Of a DNA stretch of 64,000 nucleotides, positions 11,041 to 21,497 are shown one piece after another; the first letter of the stretch is position 1; each line of letters opens with the position of its first letter. The stretch lies in NCBI GenBank assembly GCA_029961685.1, contig JARWKL010000010.1, positions 22,790,067 to 22,854,066 of the forward strand, read 5' to 3'. This DNA is from Aristolochia californica (lineage: Eukaryota > Streptophyta > Magnoliopsida > Piperales > Aristolochiaceae). The translations under genes were made by a program, and so were the position numbers. Below the pieces are notes generated by a model. The model was not told where the DNA came from. It ran no database searches and worked only from the letters and a program-made list of their open reading frames with translations.

Positions 11041-11935
11041 TAGAGGAGGATGTAGCCTTACGATGAGGCCTTATGAGGCCCAATCTTCTTCGATCGCCAG
11101 TGGTGGCATGTGCGACTGTCAATACATTGTGTGCCTATTGGATCTCAATCACGTTGGCGCTTCTCTACTAGACAGCGTCCAAGAGAGGCAATGATGTTTC
11201 TGAACAGCGTTCCCGGCCTGATAGGATGACTGCATTGGTGCGTCAGAGTAGGTTGCACTTAGTGCGCTGGAGGTGCCGACATGTTAGTGGGAACAGATGC
11301 TCCCGAGGGAAGAAAATGCCCACAGCAAGCCATCAGCCGTCGTTCGGGTCTACAAAGGGGATCGTCAATGAGGGGAGTCGAACGACAGGGCTCATTGTGT
11401 GCGCTGGCGTCGAACCATCGATGTTTTGCGCGCATTTTCTTCCCGACTCCCGGTTGGTCCCGTTCCTCACTTCCAGTATCTGGAGACCGGCGTTGCACAC
11501 AACTGATTCTCGATCAAGAAACGTTGCTTCAGTGGGTGGCAATGCACACCAGAATTTGCATCGAAGTGCAGCCAAGAGGAGCAGTCACAAAGCACAGAGA
11601 GAGAGACGTTGTAATGGAAGCCTGTGTACACCAACGTGTTGCACTCGTCGGACGCACACCGGTGACAATAGCACTAGAGGAAGGAGACGACGGCGCGGGG
11701 ATGGTGAGTAGAGTCCCGAACAAACGAGACGCCTGGCTATGAGCAGCTGAGAGTAGCACGAGCGAACATAGCAGAGACCTGTGCTTTGTGCGCCGGTGTT
11801 TCGTGCTCTCATTGGAGCGCAGCCAAGGCCTGGAGCACGACATCGTGCTCGCCGGCTGTCCCGCACCACTATATGCGCAAGAGCACAAAATGTGCTCATG
11901 GCCCATCCAAGCCAAGAGTTATCATTGGATACATT
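11041..11935. repeat. GC-rich block of X1, unidentified
   Basis: A sharp rise in GC and CpG within AT-rich surroundings, with overlapping ORFs of 80-161 codons on both strands. Comparison with X2 (23,262-24,151) and X3 (48,121-48,954) shows frames are not preserved, which argues against coding. It starts after an A-rich run and ends near GGATACATTTAATTC. It could be part of an unrecognised element or a captured promoter/CpG-rich region. Confidence 0.5.
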
Positions 11936-14908
11936 TAATTCATATATAAATAACAGGAAAAATAGAATATTTTAGTTTTCATTCTTTTTCATTTTAGTAC
12001 ATATGGATTAAATAATTGGAAATGCATATATGAATGTTTAATATGCATGTGTTAGTTAATTTTTATCTGTATAAAAATTTATTTTGTTTTTATGCATACT
12101 TAATCTTCTATGCATATTATGATCGACCTAAATATAAGAAATTAATAATTGGCATAAATTTTAGTCAATTATTTTTATGTAATATTTTGGTTTACATTTG
12201 AATAATTAAGTAATAACCTCAACATTCTTAATTAAGAAAAATATCTAGTGACATTAAGTTTAGTCACATAAAGTTAATGACATACAAACTTGAGAATAAC
12301 CATGGAAAGCTTATAATTTAACCTGACGTAGTAATTGTTATATTTAAGTGATTAATTTGGATTGGATAAAAACATTTAAAACAATTGGTTAGTCACCCAC
12401 AACAATAGAAAATTCCTTTAGAGATAAATTTATGATGCCATTATAAAGTGATATAAATTGTTTATGTGTTATAATCTAAGCCTAATCACATGTTGATTTA
12501 TTTGTTTGAATTTATTTACGTGGGTAAATATTCAATTTACTGTTCCATTGGATGTTTTAGAAAGCATTGTTGTTTATTTTGTTATTCTTCAAACTTTATA
12601 TGTTCCAAATTTTGATTCCTCCAATATTATTCCTCTGAATGGTTATAATTAAGCTCTTTGTTGGTCATTTCTTCTATTAAATAGCACTGACATATATGAC
12701 TCTTTCATTAGGAAAGTCATCACATTTTCTCTTGGTTGGTCATATATGACTCTTTCATATCAGCTCTTCATCTCATGTTCTATTTCTTTTTTATAAGATT
12801 AACATATTAGACTCTATTTGATAAAGTACTAACACGTTTTTGGTTATTCAATTTGTTGTTCTTTATGAAATCCTCTGGTAATGTCATGAGTTAAATTAGC
12901 ACAAATGAGGAGAACCATGCTTTTAGTTCATGTTATGAAGTTATAATTGGATATCTTATTTTTATACTATGCTTTATTTGAGTCATTAAAAATATTAGGC
13001 ATATGAATTGATTCTTAAAATATTAAGAGAGAAAACAATTAATTGATTGTATAATGAGTACATTGTTTCTCTATTTAAAATAGAGAAAACTCACAGAATC
13101 AAAATAAAATTAAACGTACCCATGTTCCACTTACAACTTGAATAAAACTCCAAATACGAAACAAAGTAAATCACTATTACAAAAAACTAATAGAATCAAA
13201 AGATTTCTTATGTAAGATTCTTTCCCATGAGACTCAAATAAGACTTTTTCATACTAATTCTTCCACCATGAGACTCCTTTACCATGAAAATCATATTAGA
13301 CTCTTCTATATTTGCTTTTTCAACACTCCTCTCAAATTGGAGTTCCTAACCTTCGCATGAAAAGAAATTTTCATCTCTATCCTCCTCCTTACTTAGATGT
13401 TCTTTATTTCTAAAAAAAAATTTACCACCACTACTTCTCAACACCTCTTCTTTTGAACTTCTCCTTCTAGTTCTCTCCATTAAATGACTCTTTCCTTTTA
13501 AAGAGGCTCAAATTGTACATAGCAAATATGAGAGAAGAAAGCATCACTCTAGCCAAATGATAAAACTCCATATTCCTTTCAAAATGGTATATGTTTGAAA
13601 AAAGACTCCTTTCAATTTCAAAGGCAGACATGCCCAATTTTAGTGCATGAAAGAAAGAAAGAGTATTCACAATTTTAATGGTAGCTCACAAAAATATACT
13701 ACTTAGGTGAATAAAAAAACTTAACTCACTCTGACTATTGGGTGCACTCTTGTTCCATGTAGGAAGTATAGCCAGTGCTCTGAAGTGATAAAAAAATACA
13801 AGAAATTTCATTACCTATTTCAAAATTCTAGAATTTCTAGAGGACTAACAAAAGTGACCATTGCTTTATACCAAGAAGGTGACAAAAGAAGTAGAATGAT
13901 AACAAAAAATTAACCAGAAATAGTAACTAACTAATGGAGCACAAAATTGACTAAAAATGTTGGCCACAAGAGTTTGACTAAACAACTGACCCAAAAAAAT
14001 TACTTGAATTTTAATAATAAATTAAATACAATGGAGATATACCTTGGAGAAAGGGGGAATGCACCATGGAGTTTAACTAGAAAATTAGTTGGAGTTAATT
14101 GCAGTATCATATTCATATGGCCTTCGAGCCAAAAAATCTTTCCTCATGGACACTCCTAGAATCCCAACATATGGCCTAACTTACTATGATGAAAGAAGGC
14201 TAATTTGCCTCCCAAATGAAGAAGAAATAACTTAAAAGAACAAAAAAAAAGAGCTTTGAAAATAAGGGAAACTTCTTTGCATAAAATGAAGAAGGTTTAC
14301 ACTTGTGGTTACAAAGCCTACTTATATGCAAACTAGGGATAAGAATCCTTATCCCTTCATCTTACATGGATCAGTATGATCTTCCCACCTAAGTACGAGG
14401 TTTACCCCTTTATTTAAATTCAAACTTGGCATTAGCACAAATGCCTAAATAAGCTCATAAAATATAATTCAAGAACATTTGAATCGATCCGAGTTAAAAT
14501 TTAAATTTTAAACGAGACAAAGAAATTGATAGCCAACCTCTACAGCTTGAATGCATGCGTGCCACTCACCTACACACGTGCCTTGCCTATGTGCCTCACC
14601 CACGCACCTCACCTATATCCTCACCCACGCCTGGGTGGGGGGCAAGGGTTGGGTCGGGATTAATTAAATAACACATTTAATGTAATACATAACTATCTTG
14701 ATCATAGCTAATACTAATTAATTAATGACATTTTGTGTTTACTAATCATATAATTACTGATTAAGTAAGAAATAATTAAATACCCGATGATTTATGCTAA
14801 TTAATCGGCCAAGTGACCTATTTAATGTAATAAATAATCAATTATTTAATAGAAAAAGTAGTAATAACTTACTTATCTAATTAATCAAACACATTCTAGT
14901 TATATAAT
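11936..14908. other. AT-rich part of X1, no gene recognised
   Basis: Long AT-rich stretch shared with X2 (24,152-26,738, with a ~480 bp indel near 13,800-14,260). It has no supported ORF. Around 14,700-14,900, TTTAATGTAATA/AATCAATTATTTAAT phrases recur; related phrases form a tandem repeat at 31,390-31,960. Confidence 0.55.
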
Positions 14909-14949
14909 TAGGATGGGTGACTTCCTGAGAAGTCTTCGTGTTGCACCTC
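14909..14949 (+). pseudogene. 5S rRNA 3'-end fragment, X1 cluster copy 1
   Basis: TAGGATGGGTGACTTCCTG and the following TTGCACC match the last ~40 bases of plant 5S rRNA (C-box onward). The 5' two-thirds is missing and replaced by AT-rich sequence. Confidence 0.85.
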
Positions 14950-15344
14950 TTTTTGCCCTATTTTTCATTGCCACCAGCTAATTTCTCCATCGCATTGCTG
15001 TGTTTAGGGGGTGACAAAACACATTTGTATATATAATTTATTTTCTTTTTTAACGGTTTGAAACTTTTGTGTAGAAGAGAAGAGGGGAAAAAAATAAAAA
15101 AGTATGATTTTGTTTAGTTTTTCTTTATTAATGCAGTTCACTACACTTTCGACACAGACGATCAATGTTTTATTCTTTAACCCAACAAAATGGCACTCCT
15201 TTTTTTATTTTTTACATCTCAATTTTTGCATAAGATTATATTTTTTATTTTATTTTATGTAGGGAATGTGGAAAAGACCGATAGAACACGGGGGTATAGT
15301 GAAGCCGGAGAAGGGATTGGTAGCATGGAGAGGGTAACACAAAC

Positions 15345-15463
15345 GAGTGCGAACATACTAACACCAATGCACCAGATCCCATCAGACCTCAGAAGTTAAG
15401 TGCGCTTGGATGAGACTAGACCTAGGATGGTTGACCTCCTAGGCAGTCCTCGTGTAGTACCCG
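15345..15463 (+). rRNA. Degenerate 5S rRNA copy (X1 copy 2)
   Basis: Full-length (119 bp) match to plant 5S rRNA: 5' end GAGTGCGAACATACT, then CACCAATGCACCAGATCCC, then AGTTAAGTGCGCTTGG, then a C-box region CTAGGATGGTTGACC. Several changes fall in the internal promoter (A-box/IE/C-box), and the 3' end reads GTAGTACCC instead of GTTGCACCC. A T-run follows. It is likely not a functional 5S gene. It lies 511 bp upstream of the next copy, a normal 5S rDNA unit spacing. Confidence 0.8.
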
Positions 15464-15855
15464 TTTTTTCCCATTTTTCCTTTGCCACTAGCTAATTTCT
15501 CCCTCGTAATGCTACGATTAGGGGTGGCAAAACATATTTGTATATATAGTTTGTTTTATTTTTTAACGATTCAAAACATTTGGGTAGAACAGAAGAGGGG
15601 GAGAAAATAAACAAAGTACTATTTTGTTTTGGTTTCCGTTAATATTGTAGTTTTGTTCAGTTTCAACACGGACGATGAATGTTTTATTCTTTAAGCCAAC
15701 GACATAACGCTTTTAATTTTTTATGTCCTGATTTTTGCTGAAGATTTTAATTTTTTATTATATTTTATGTAGGGAAATGTGGAAAAGACCGAAAAAATAC
15801 GGGGGGAGGGGGAAACTGGGGAAGGGATTGGTAGGATGGAGAGGGAAACACAAAC

Positions 15856-15973
15856 GGGTGCGATCATACCAACACTAATGCACTGAATCCCATCAAAACT
15901 CCGTAGTTAAATGTGCTTTGGCGACTGCAGTACTTGGATGGGTGACCTCCTAAGAAGTCCTCTTGTTGCACCC
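15856..15973 (+). rRNA. Degenerate 5S rRNA copy (X1 copy 3)
   Basis: 118 bp match, start GGGTGCGATCATACC, C-box GTACTTGGATGGGTGACC, end TTGCACCC followed by T-rich sequence. It is closer to the plant consensus than copy 2, but carries changes such as AGTTAAATGTGCTTTGG in the A-box. The base before the start is C, as is typical for plant 5S. Probably a pseudogene. Confidence 0.8.
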
Positions 15974-16360
15974 ATTTTTACCCTTTTTTCCTTTGCCACC
16001 TGCTAATTTCTCCGTCGTAATGCTGCGGTTAAGGGCAACAAAACGTATTTTTATATATAGTTTGTTTTCTTTTTTAACGGTTCGAAATGTTCGCGTAGAA
16101 GAGATGAGGGAAAAAACTACGATTTTGTTTTGTTTTCCATTATTAATGTAGTTCGGTTAAGTTTTGACACGGCTAAAGAACGTTTTATTTCTTTAATCCA
16201 ATCATATAGCGCTCCTTTTTAATTTTTTATATCTCGATTTTTTCTTAAGATTTTAATTTTTTATTTTATTTTATGGAAAGAATGTGGAAAAGACTGATAG
16301 AACACGGGGGAAGAGGGAAGCCAGAGAAGGGATTAGTAGGATGGAGAGGGTAACACAAAC

Positions 16361-16371
16361 GGGTGCGATCA
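16361..16371 (+). pseudogene. 5S rRNA 5'-end stub, X1 cluster copy 4
   Basis: GGGTGCGATCA, 505 bp after copy 3, is the first 11 bases of 5S rRNA. It is preceded by the same spacer end (GGTAACACAAAC) and then breaks into unrelated AT-rich sequence. Confidence 0.75.
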
Positions 16372-16839
16372 ATAAAATTTGGCATTTTGATAAATGTGGT
16401 AGAAAGAAAAAAATTTGAGTAAGATAAGCAAGCTAAAACATTTTTGGAATTTCAGTTAATGTAATAAGAATCAGTTTCTATTCTCTTTTTCCAATGAACT
16501 AACCCATCAACTCATAAAATAGTTTTTAGACATGAAGAAGATTGAATTTTCAGCATATATGATGTTAATGCTGAGTAATTTCAGATCACCTTTGTGCTCA
16601 CTCTAGGAAAACAACACACAAAGTAATTGACTTCAGTTCTAATAGGAGAGGTTAGTCAACTCACGCAGGTGATGAACTTCAGCCGCATTACTCAGTTCAT
16701 CACCTGACATCGTTAGTGGAGCACCAGCGCATGATTCTTGTTGATGAATCAAAAGAACCCAAAAATCATCTCTACAGTTTAATTTCAAGAATCTGGATTC
16801 CGCAATATATTGACAATCATTTGGATGAAGCGGGCAAGA
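16372..16839. other. Unassigned segment between 5S and gene-like sequence
   Basis: Shared with X2 (28,197-28,660). No ORF supported. It contains two related GTGATGAACTTCAGCC/GTTCATCACCTGA phrases near 16,670-16,710 that form a weak inverted repeat. Confidence 0.4.
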
Positions 16840-17993
16840 TGCCTCGAACCCTCATCAATTTTTTTCTTTTCAGTCTCTCTTCTGCACTCTTCCCTCTCTC
16901 GGTCTAATTCTTCTCTCGTCTCTTCTTCCTCCGAAATTTTTTTCCTACCTCTCGTCCTCCATCTCCCTTCTCCCTTCTCCCTCTCGTTGTGAACATCCTC
17001 TCAGCCTCCCACTCCCTTCTCCCTGTAGCTATTCTCTCTTTGCCCAAAATACCTCCCGATTTCGTTTGATTTCCCCCATTTCAATTTTGATTTTCTTTGA
17101 TTTTTGACATTTCAGCGTCACTTTCTTCAATTCTACTTCGATTCGGCTTCGATTTCACCCTTCGACTACGGTTTTCCCCAAATTTAAGAAGGTATGCCTA
17201 TACCCTGACTTTGTTTATTAATTTAGTGTTGTATTTGATTTAATTTTAAATTTTGTATGTAATGTGTATTAATTGTTGCTTAATTGTGGGATTTAGGGTT
17301 AGGGTTTATGGTTCAATTTTGTCTTCGTAGGGTTTAATTTCAGGATTAGGGTTAGGGTTTATTGTATTTTTAGGGTTTAGGTTTTTTTTAAAATTTTTTT
17401 AGGGTTCTCAGTTTTTAGGATTTAGGGCTTTTAGGGTTTTTTAAGGTTAGGTTTTGGTTCTAGAATTAGGGTTTAGGGTCAACAGGGTTTAGGGTTTGGG
17501 GTGTTGAGTCCAGTTCAAACAATGCTGAGTCGCCTACACAGGCGTCCATAAGCCAACGAAACCCAACCCCCCTCTGTGTTTTTGCACTGTTTAGTTTATC
17601 TACAATGGAAATAGTTTGGTTAATCTTCAAATGTTTTAGAATGTTGTTGAAAATTTTTGAAGTGATGTAGAATGATTTTGCCATGTGGAGAGGAGATTCA
17701 GGTGTTTAAATTTCCACCACATGGTATTTTACTTTTTGTGGTTTGATGAGGACCATCTCAGATTTAGATTATAAATGGTTGTAAGAAGACCACAAATTGC
17801 TCAATATTATAACATTGTGATCTTCGAAGAAGACAACAAAATGCTCGATCTCATGGTCAAACAGGTGAATATAGGGAATAGGTTGCCCAACAGGGTTTGG
17901 AAGCATGAGGTATATATGGACTGTCGCCCGAACGTCCCAACCACAATACCCCAGGACTTAGCTTTCCTTGCATTCAATATTTCTTTTTTCTGA
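16840..17993 (+). pseudogene. Gene-like 5' end of unknown identity (X1)
   Basis: A CT-rich tract (16,850-17,150) resembles a plant 5' UTR. It is followed by AAG|GTATGC, a good splice-donor match, and a T-rich intron-like region full of TTTAGGG-type motifs. In the X2 copy a later exon-like piece ends GACGAG|GTACAG and an acceptor TTTTTGCAG follows about 100 bp on. Here that inner piece is partly deleted. A further piece at 17,775-17,870 (RRPQIAQYYNIVIFEEDNK) ends in AAACAG|GTGAAT, another donor-like site. I do not recognise the protein. It ends where the antisense DPH1 fragment begins. Confidence 0.4.
17287..17510 (+). repeat. Interstitial telomere-like repeats (X1)
   Basis: Multiple imperfect TTTAGGG/TTAGGG copies, including TTAGGGTTAGGGTTTA and TTAGGGTTTAGGGT, spread over ~220 bp. 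They sit inside an intron-like region, so they may be intronic telo-motifs, not a true telomere relic. Confidence 0.65.
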
Positions 17994-18585
17994 GCTTCTT
18001 TCATCCCATTGAGATCATATTCTTCCAAGAAGAAAACTTTGAGATATGGATCATATCGAAATGCCCTAATATGGGGGTTTGCTATCATAAATGCCTCTAG
18101 ATGGAATCTACCATCTGCAACTAATACAACAACATCAACTGCAACACTATTAGGACATGTAGTAGATGCACTTCCGCTGAAGACAAAGGTTTAGACTGTG
18201 GAACAATAATATCAATACTAGAGTCAGCTAAAGCAGATTTAACGGCTCTCCCAACTGCTGAGAATTGGATGGTCCATGCCACTGCAATCTTTTTGTCAAA
18301 AAAAAAGAAGCTTTAATTGTATTAATGATATGGTCTACCTCAATTTTTATTTCAACGAAAACATATCAAGCAGGGATTTTGGTGTAATCTATTGGGACTA
18401 AATAGCTATGCCCGTAATGGATCAAAACATCCAGAAAAATCATCCACACAGCAGCATACCCCATATGTGACGTCAACTAGAATAATGCACTCATCAACAG
18501 AAGCAAAGGTTTCAAAAATGTCGGAAAGAACAAGTGAAAACATGAGGAGACCAACGATGAATTGAAGGGCGACCCTTTTGGTGCC
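17921..18585 (-). pseudogene. DPH1: DPH1 fragment (diphthamide biosynthesis), X1
   Basis: On the minus strand, in shifting frames, the sequence gives [94 protein letters not shown] and KAKSWGIVVGTFGRQ, in the order of DPH1. DPH1 works with DPH2 as the [4Fe-4S] radical enzyme that transfers the aminocarboxypropyl group to a histidine of eEF2, the first step of diphthamide synthesis. Only a central ~220-residue part is present, and it stops right after GRQ. Several indels break the frame. No intron is evident within the fragment, so it could be a cDNA-derived or single-exon capture. Confidence 0.85.
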
Positions 18586-20017
18586 GGAAGATACAATTCA
18601 CCATATTGATTTATGAATTTTGAAGTTATAATTTGAGGGGAGCAGGGAAACTACAGTATTGAGGGAAGGATTGTTAAGAATCGAATCAGGGACTTGATTT
18701 CTGAAGAAACAAACGCTTAGGAGGGGGTCTCGGGTTTTTGGAGGAAAGAACAGTGTCGGGTTCCATCTGATTAGCAAGCTACGTGAAAGAAGATTTCCAA
18801 GAAAGTCATGACAGTTATCATTGGCAGACTCACCTTTTCCAGAGAAAACAATGAGAAGTGAATTGGAACAAACAAAATACTTGAAGAGTAAAAAATACAG
18901 CATGAACCAATATGCTTTACTTACAGAACTTAGAATTCTTCTATAAGACCTTTACTTCACAAAATTTCTATAAAACCTGTCCTATGTGTGCAAATTTTGG
19001 TTTTAATGGGGAAAGGAGGAATTTTGGGTTTTAATGGCAAAGGAAAAATTTTAGGTTTTAAAGGATGGGCTGGCATGGTGCTATATGGACAAGTTTTACT
19101 AACGTAGGAAGTTGATGAATCGCATGAGGATTCCAATGGTTGAAATCAGATAATTTGGGAAATAAGTTTAAAAATTCATTATTCAGGTAAATAAAAATTT
19201 GAAATCCAATATTCGAGTACAATTCCTTGAAATATAATAAAAATAATAATAATTTTCCACAAAATCCTTCTTATTACATGAGTTGCTAATTGGGTGTAAT
19301 TAGATTGGACAACAACAACCTTCATGTAGGGCATATTGAGTGAGAATTTCTTAAAACCACTAAAATTTAAAATTTTGATCAATTCAATTTCTATAATTTT
19401 TTTGAGAAAATTTTACTTTTGTGCAATGGTACCCCACCTATAAAGTAATATTTAATTAATCTATCTAACAATTACATAAAATTTTTAAAGCTATAACAAT
19501 TCAAAGTAATATTTAATGAATTTCTTCTTTTGCATGTTGAAGATTAAAATATAATTTTAGTTATTGAGATTTATGTTTCAATTGCATAATTCTAAACTTT
19601 TTTCAATCGATCCTTTAACTTTTTCTCCATAGCACAACAAGGTGCATCAATAGATGACAAAAATTCAAAATACTGGCGCTAGTACTACATCATGACTTAA
19701 AAACTATCAACTATGAAATCTCCAACCAGCGAAATATCAAGGAAGGAAAGTAGAGCTCCATGTTTAGCAAGTATTACGTAAAAGGAAACTCTAGGGAAAC
19801 AAGGATTCCAAATCAGACTAGAATAGGTAGCCGCTTTGGTTTATATATAACTGAGGTAGGACTTGCTCTCTTCTGCCTTGTAGAATTGCCGGATAATACC
19901 ATCCTCCTTTAGTCCACGTTTTCCATCTTTGTTGTCAGATCTTGCTCTATTCTTGCTTCTTGGGGATCGACCTACTACTCTTATATTGTTTTAATGGAGG
20001 TCAGCTTGCCCGAAAAC
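18586..20017. other. Right part of X1, no gene recognised
   Basis: Largely shared with X2 (32,290-33,279) and X3 (50,040-51,025) from about 19,010. Around 19,842 a GGTTTATATATAACTGAGG motif followed by CTTGCTCTCTTCTGCC, conserved in all units (33,103; 50,848), looks like a TATA box with a CT-rich leader, possibly the R/U5 end of an old LTR. ORFs at 18,598-18,903 and 19,179-19,382 have no recognisable content. Confidence 0.45.
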
Positions 20018-20871
20018 TAGTAGGGAAAAATCGTCGATGACAACAAGACAAGTAACAAGTAATCATGCACGACACAATATTTTACGTGGTTCTGCAAATG
20101 GCCTACATCCATGGGAGATGTAGAAGATTTTATAGAGAAGTTGAAGAATCACAATACAGTCTGTTTCTCACACTAGAAATACAACCCGAGAGAGTCTTCT
20201 CTCTATTTCGTCTCAACGACTTTCGGCGAGACCGAAACTTCTCCCTGCTTCTTCTTCCTGGCACACACACAGGCACTGATACGAAATCCTGAAGGAGTTC
20301 CGTAAACCTATTTGTTCCGGTAAGTCCCAGACTCTGTTTTTCTGACAGCAGTGTTGAACAACTGCACCAGTACCGGCGACGGCAATGGCAACAAACAGTT
20401 ACTCTTGTTACGATGACTACAACATCGTAGTTCTTCTCGAGTCTCTCTTTCTACTGAGAGACTCTCTTTCGTACTTTGTTTTTGTTTCATAAACAGAATC
20501 GAAGTCTTGTCGTACAGCACTAGCAATGGTGACGGTAGCGGCGTCGTACTGCAGCTCCGACAATGGTGATGGCAATGGCGTCAAGCCTCTAACCACTCTT
20601 TCTCCTGACCATGGCGTCGCCTGAAGGTCTCCCAAAAACCCCTATCTGTTTTTTTGTGAGATCCTCTATCGCTCTTGGTTTTTTACCCTGACCCTGTGAG
20701 GGTTTTTATTTCCCAAACAGAGTCGCAATTTCCTCCAGAGACTCTCTATGCGCAACGTCTTTGTTTCGGCAACATAGATGAAGTCTTCATGCCGAGGGAC
20801 TCTATTCGCACACCGTCTCTGATTTGGTAACAGAGTCATGTGCAGTGGACCAGGCTCCATAGTCCTCAACA
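20018..20871 (-). repeat. E1 3' LTR (~854 bp)
   Basis: Starts TAGTAGGG (a mutated TGTTAGGG) and ends CCTCAACA. The outer parts match the 5' LTR. The middle (about 20,580-20,740) is a different sequence, shared with the E3 3' LTR at 51,026-51,880 but not with any 5' LTR. Confidence 0.8.
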
Positions 20872-20961
20872 ATTCTCCCACTTGGAGACTGGTACACCAA
20901 CTGGATCGCCCTCTTCCTCAAACATGATATCCTCCACCTCTGCAACTCATTGCCCCTGTCT

Positions 20962-21480
20962 TCATTCTAGAAGCCCAACTGAAGCTGCGCACAACTTCAA
21001 TTTCTCAGGAGTAACACCCTTTGTCAACATATCAATAGGGTTCTTCCCTAGTGCAGGTTTTGTCAACTCCCATATCTGATTCCCTAACAAGGAATCCATC
21101 TGATCCTTCATGGCCAGCTCCCACTTGCTAGAATATTCACCTTGCAAGGTTTCTTCATAACTCTGTGGTTCTCCACCATCTGTCAACAAAATATAATTCA
21201 AAGTAGGTGAGAAACATTGTGGAGGACGATTAGTCCTTACTGATTTGTGAACTGCAGCTATAGGAGTGGACAACTCTGGATTTGACTGCAGAATAATAGG
21301 AGTGGGAGCACTAGACCGACTCTCCTCGTCACTCGCATCTCTACACTACACTATGGCCTCTGGTAGGCCATCCAGTCTGACAAAGTTAGACTCCTGAGGA
21401 GTTGCTTCAGCAACTGTACTGGACTTGTCCTTATACACAATCTTCTCATTGAAGATCACATTCTTACTTCTTATAATCTT
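20962..21480 (-). pseudogene. Fused mini-pol remnant of E1
   Basis: One reading frame with a single in-frame TAG near 21,346. It contains an integrase-tail stretch (KNVIFNEKIVYKDKSSTV), then the copia RT entry region (RPPQCFSPTLNYILLTDGG ... SSKWELAMKDQMDSLLGNQ), and then jumps straight to the RNase H C-terminus (NPIDMLTKGVTPEKLKLC). No RT catalytic motif (YVDD) remains. The fused structure recurs in E2 and E3, so the deletion preceded amplification. Confidence 0.8.
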
Positions 21481-21495
21481 CCGGCTCTGATACCA
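21481..21495 (-). other. Primer binding site of E1
   Basis: TGGTATCAGAGCCGG on the minus strand, two bases from the 5' LTR. It complements the 3' end of initiator tRNA-Met, usual for copia elements. Confidence 0.85.
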
Positions 21496-21497
21496 AT

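Larger units (their letters stand above)
14950..16360 (+). repeat. 5S rDNA intergenic spacers of the X1 cluster
   Basis: Three spacers of about 390 bp share TTTGCCACC.GCTAATTTCTC after the gene, a TGTATATATAGTTTG core, AACGGTT.GAAA, and a GAATGTGGAAAAGACCGA segment before the next gene. ORFs crossing them are chance. Confidence 0.7.

Noticed and set aside
11226..11915. Overlapping ORFs of 79-161 codons on both strands in the GC-rich block
   Set aside because: High GC lengthens chance ORFs; frames are not preserved between X1, X2 and X3, and no domain is recognisable.
15190..16151. ORFs across the 5S spacers
   Set aside because: They run through non-coding rDNA spacer and are not kept in the X2 copies.
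17287..17510. A genuine telomere end
   Set aside because: Repeats are few and imperfect, lie in intron-like sequence, and flanking sequence continues on both sides.
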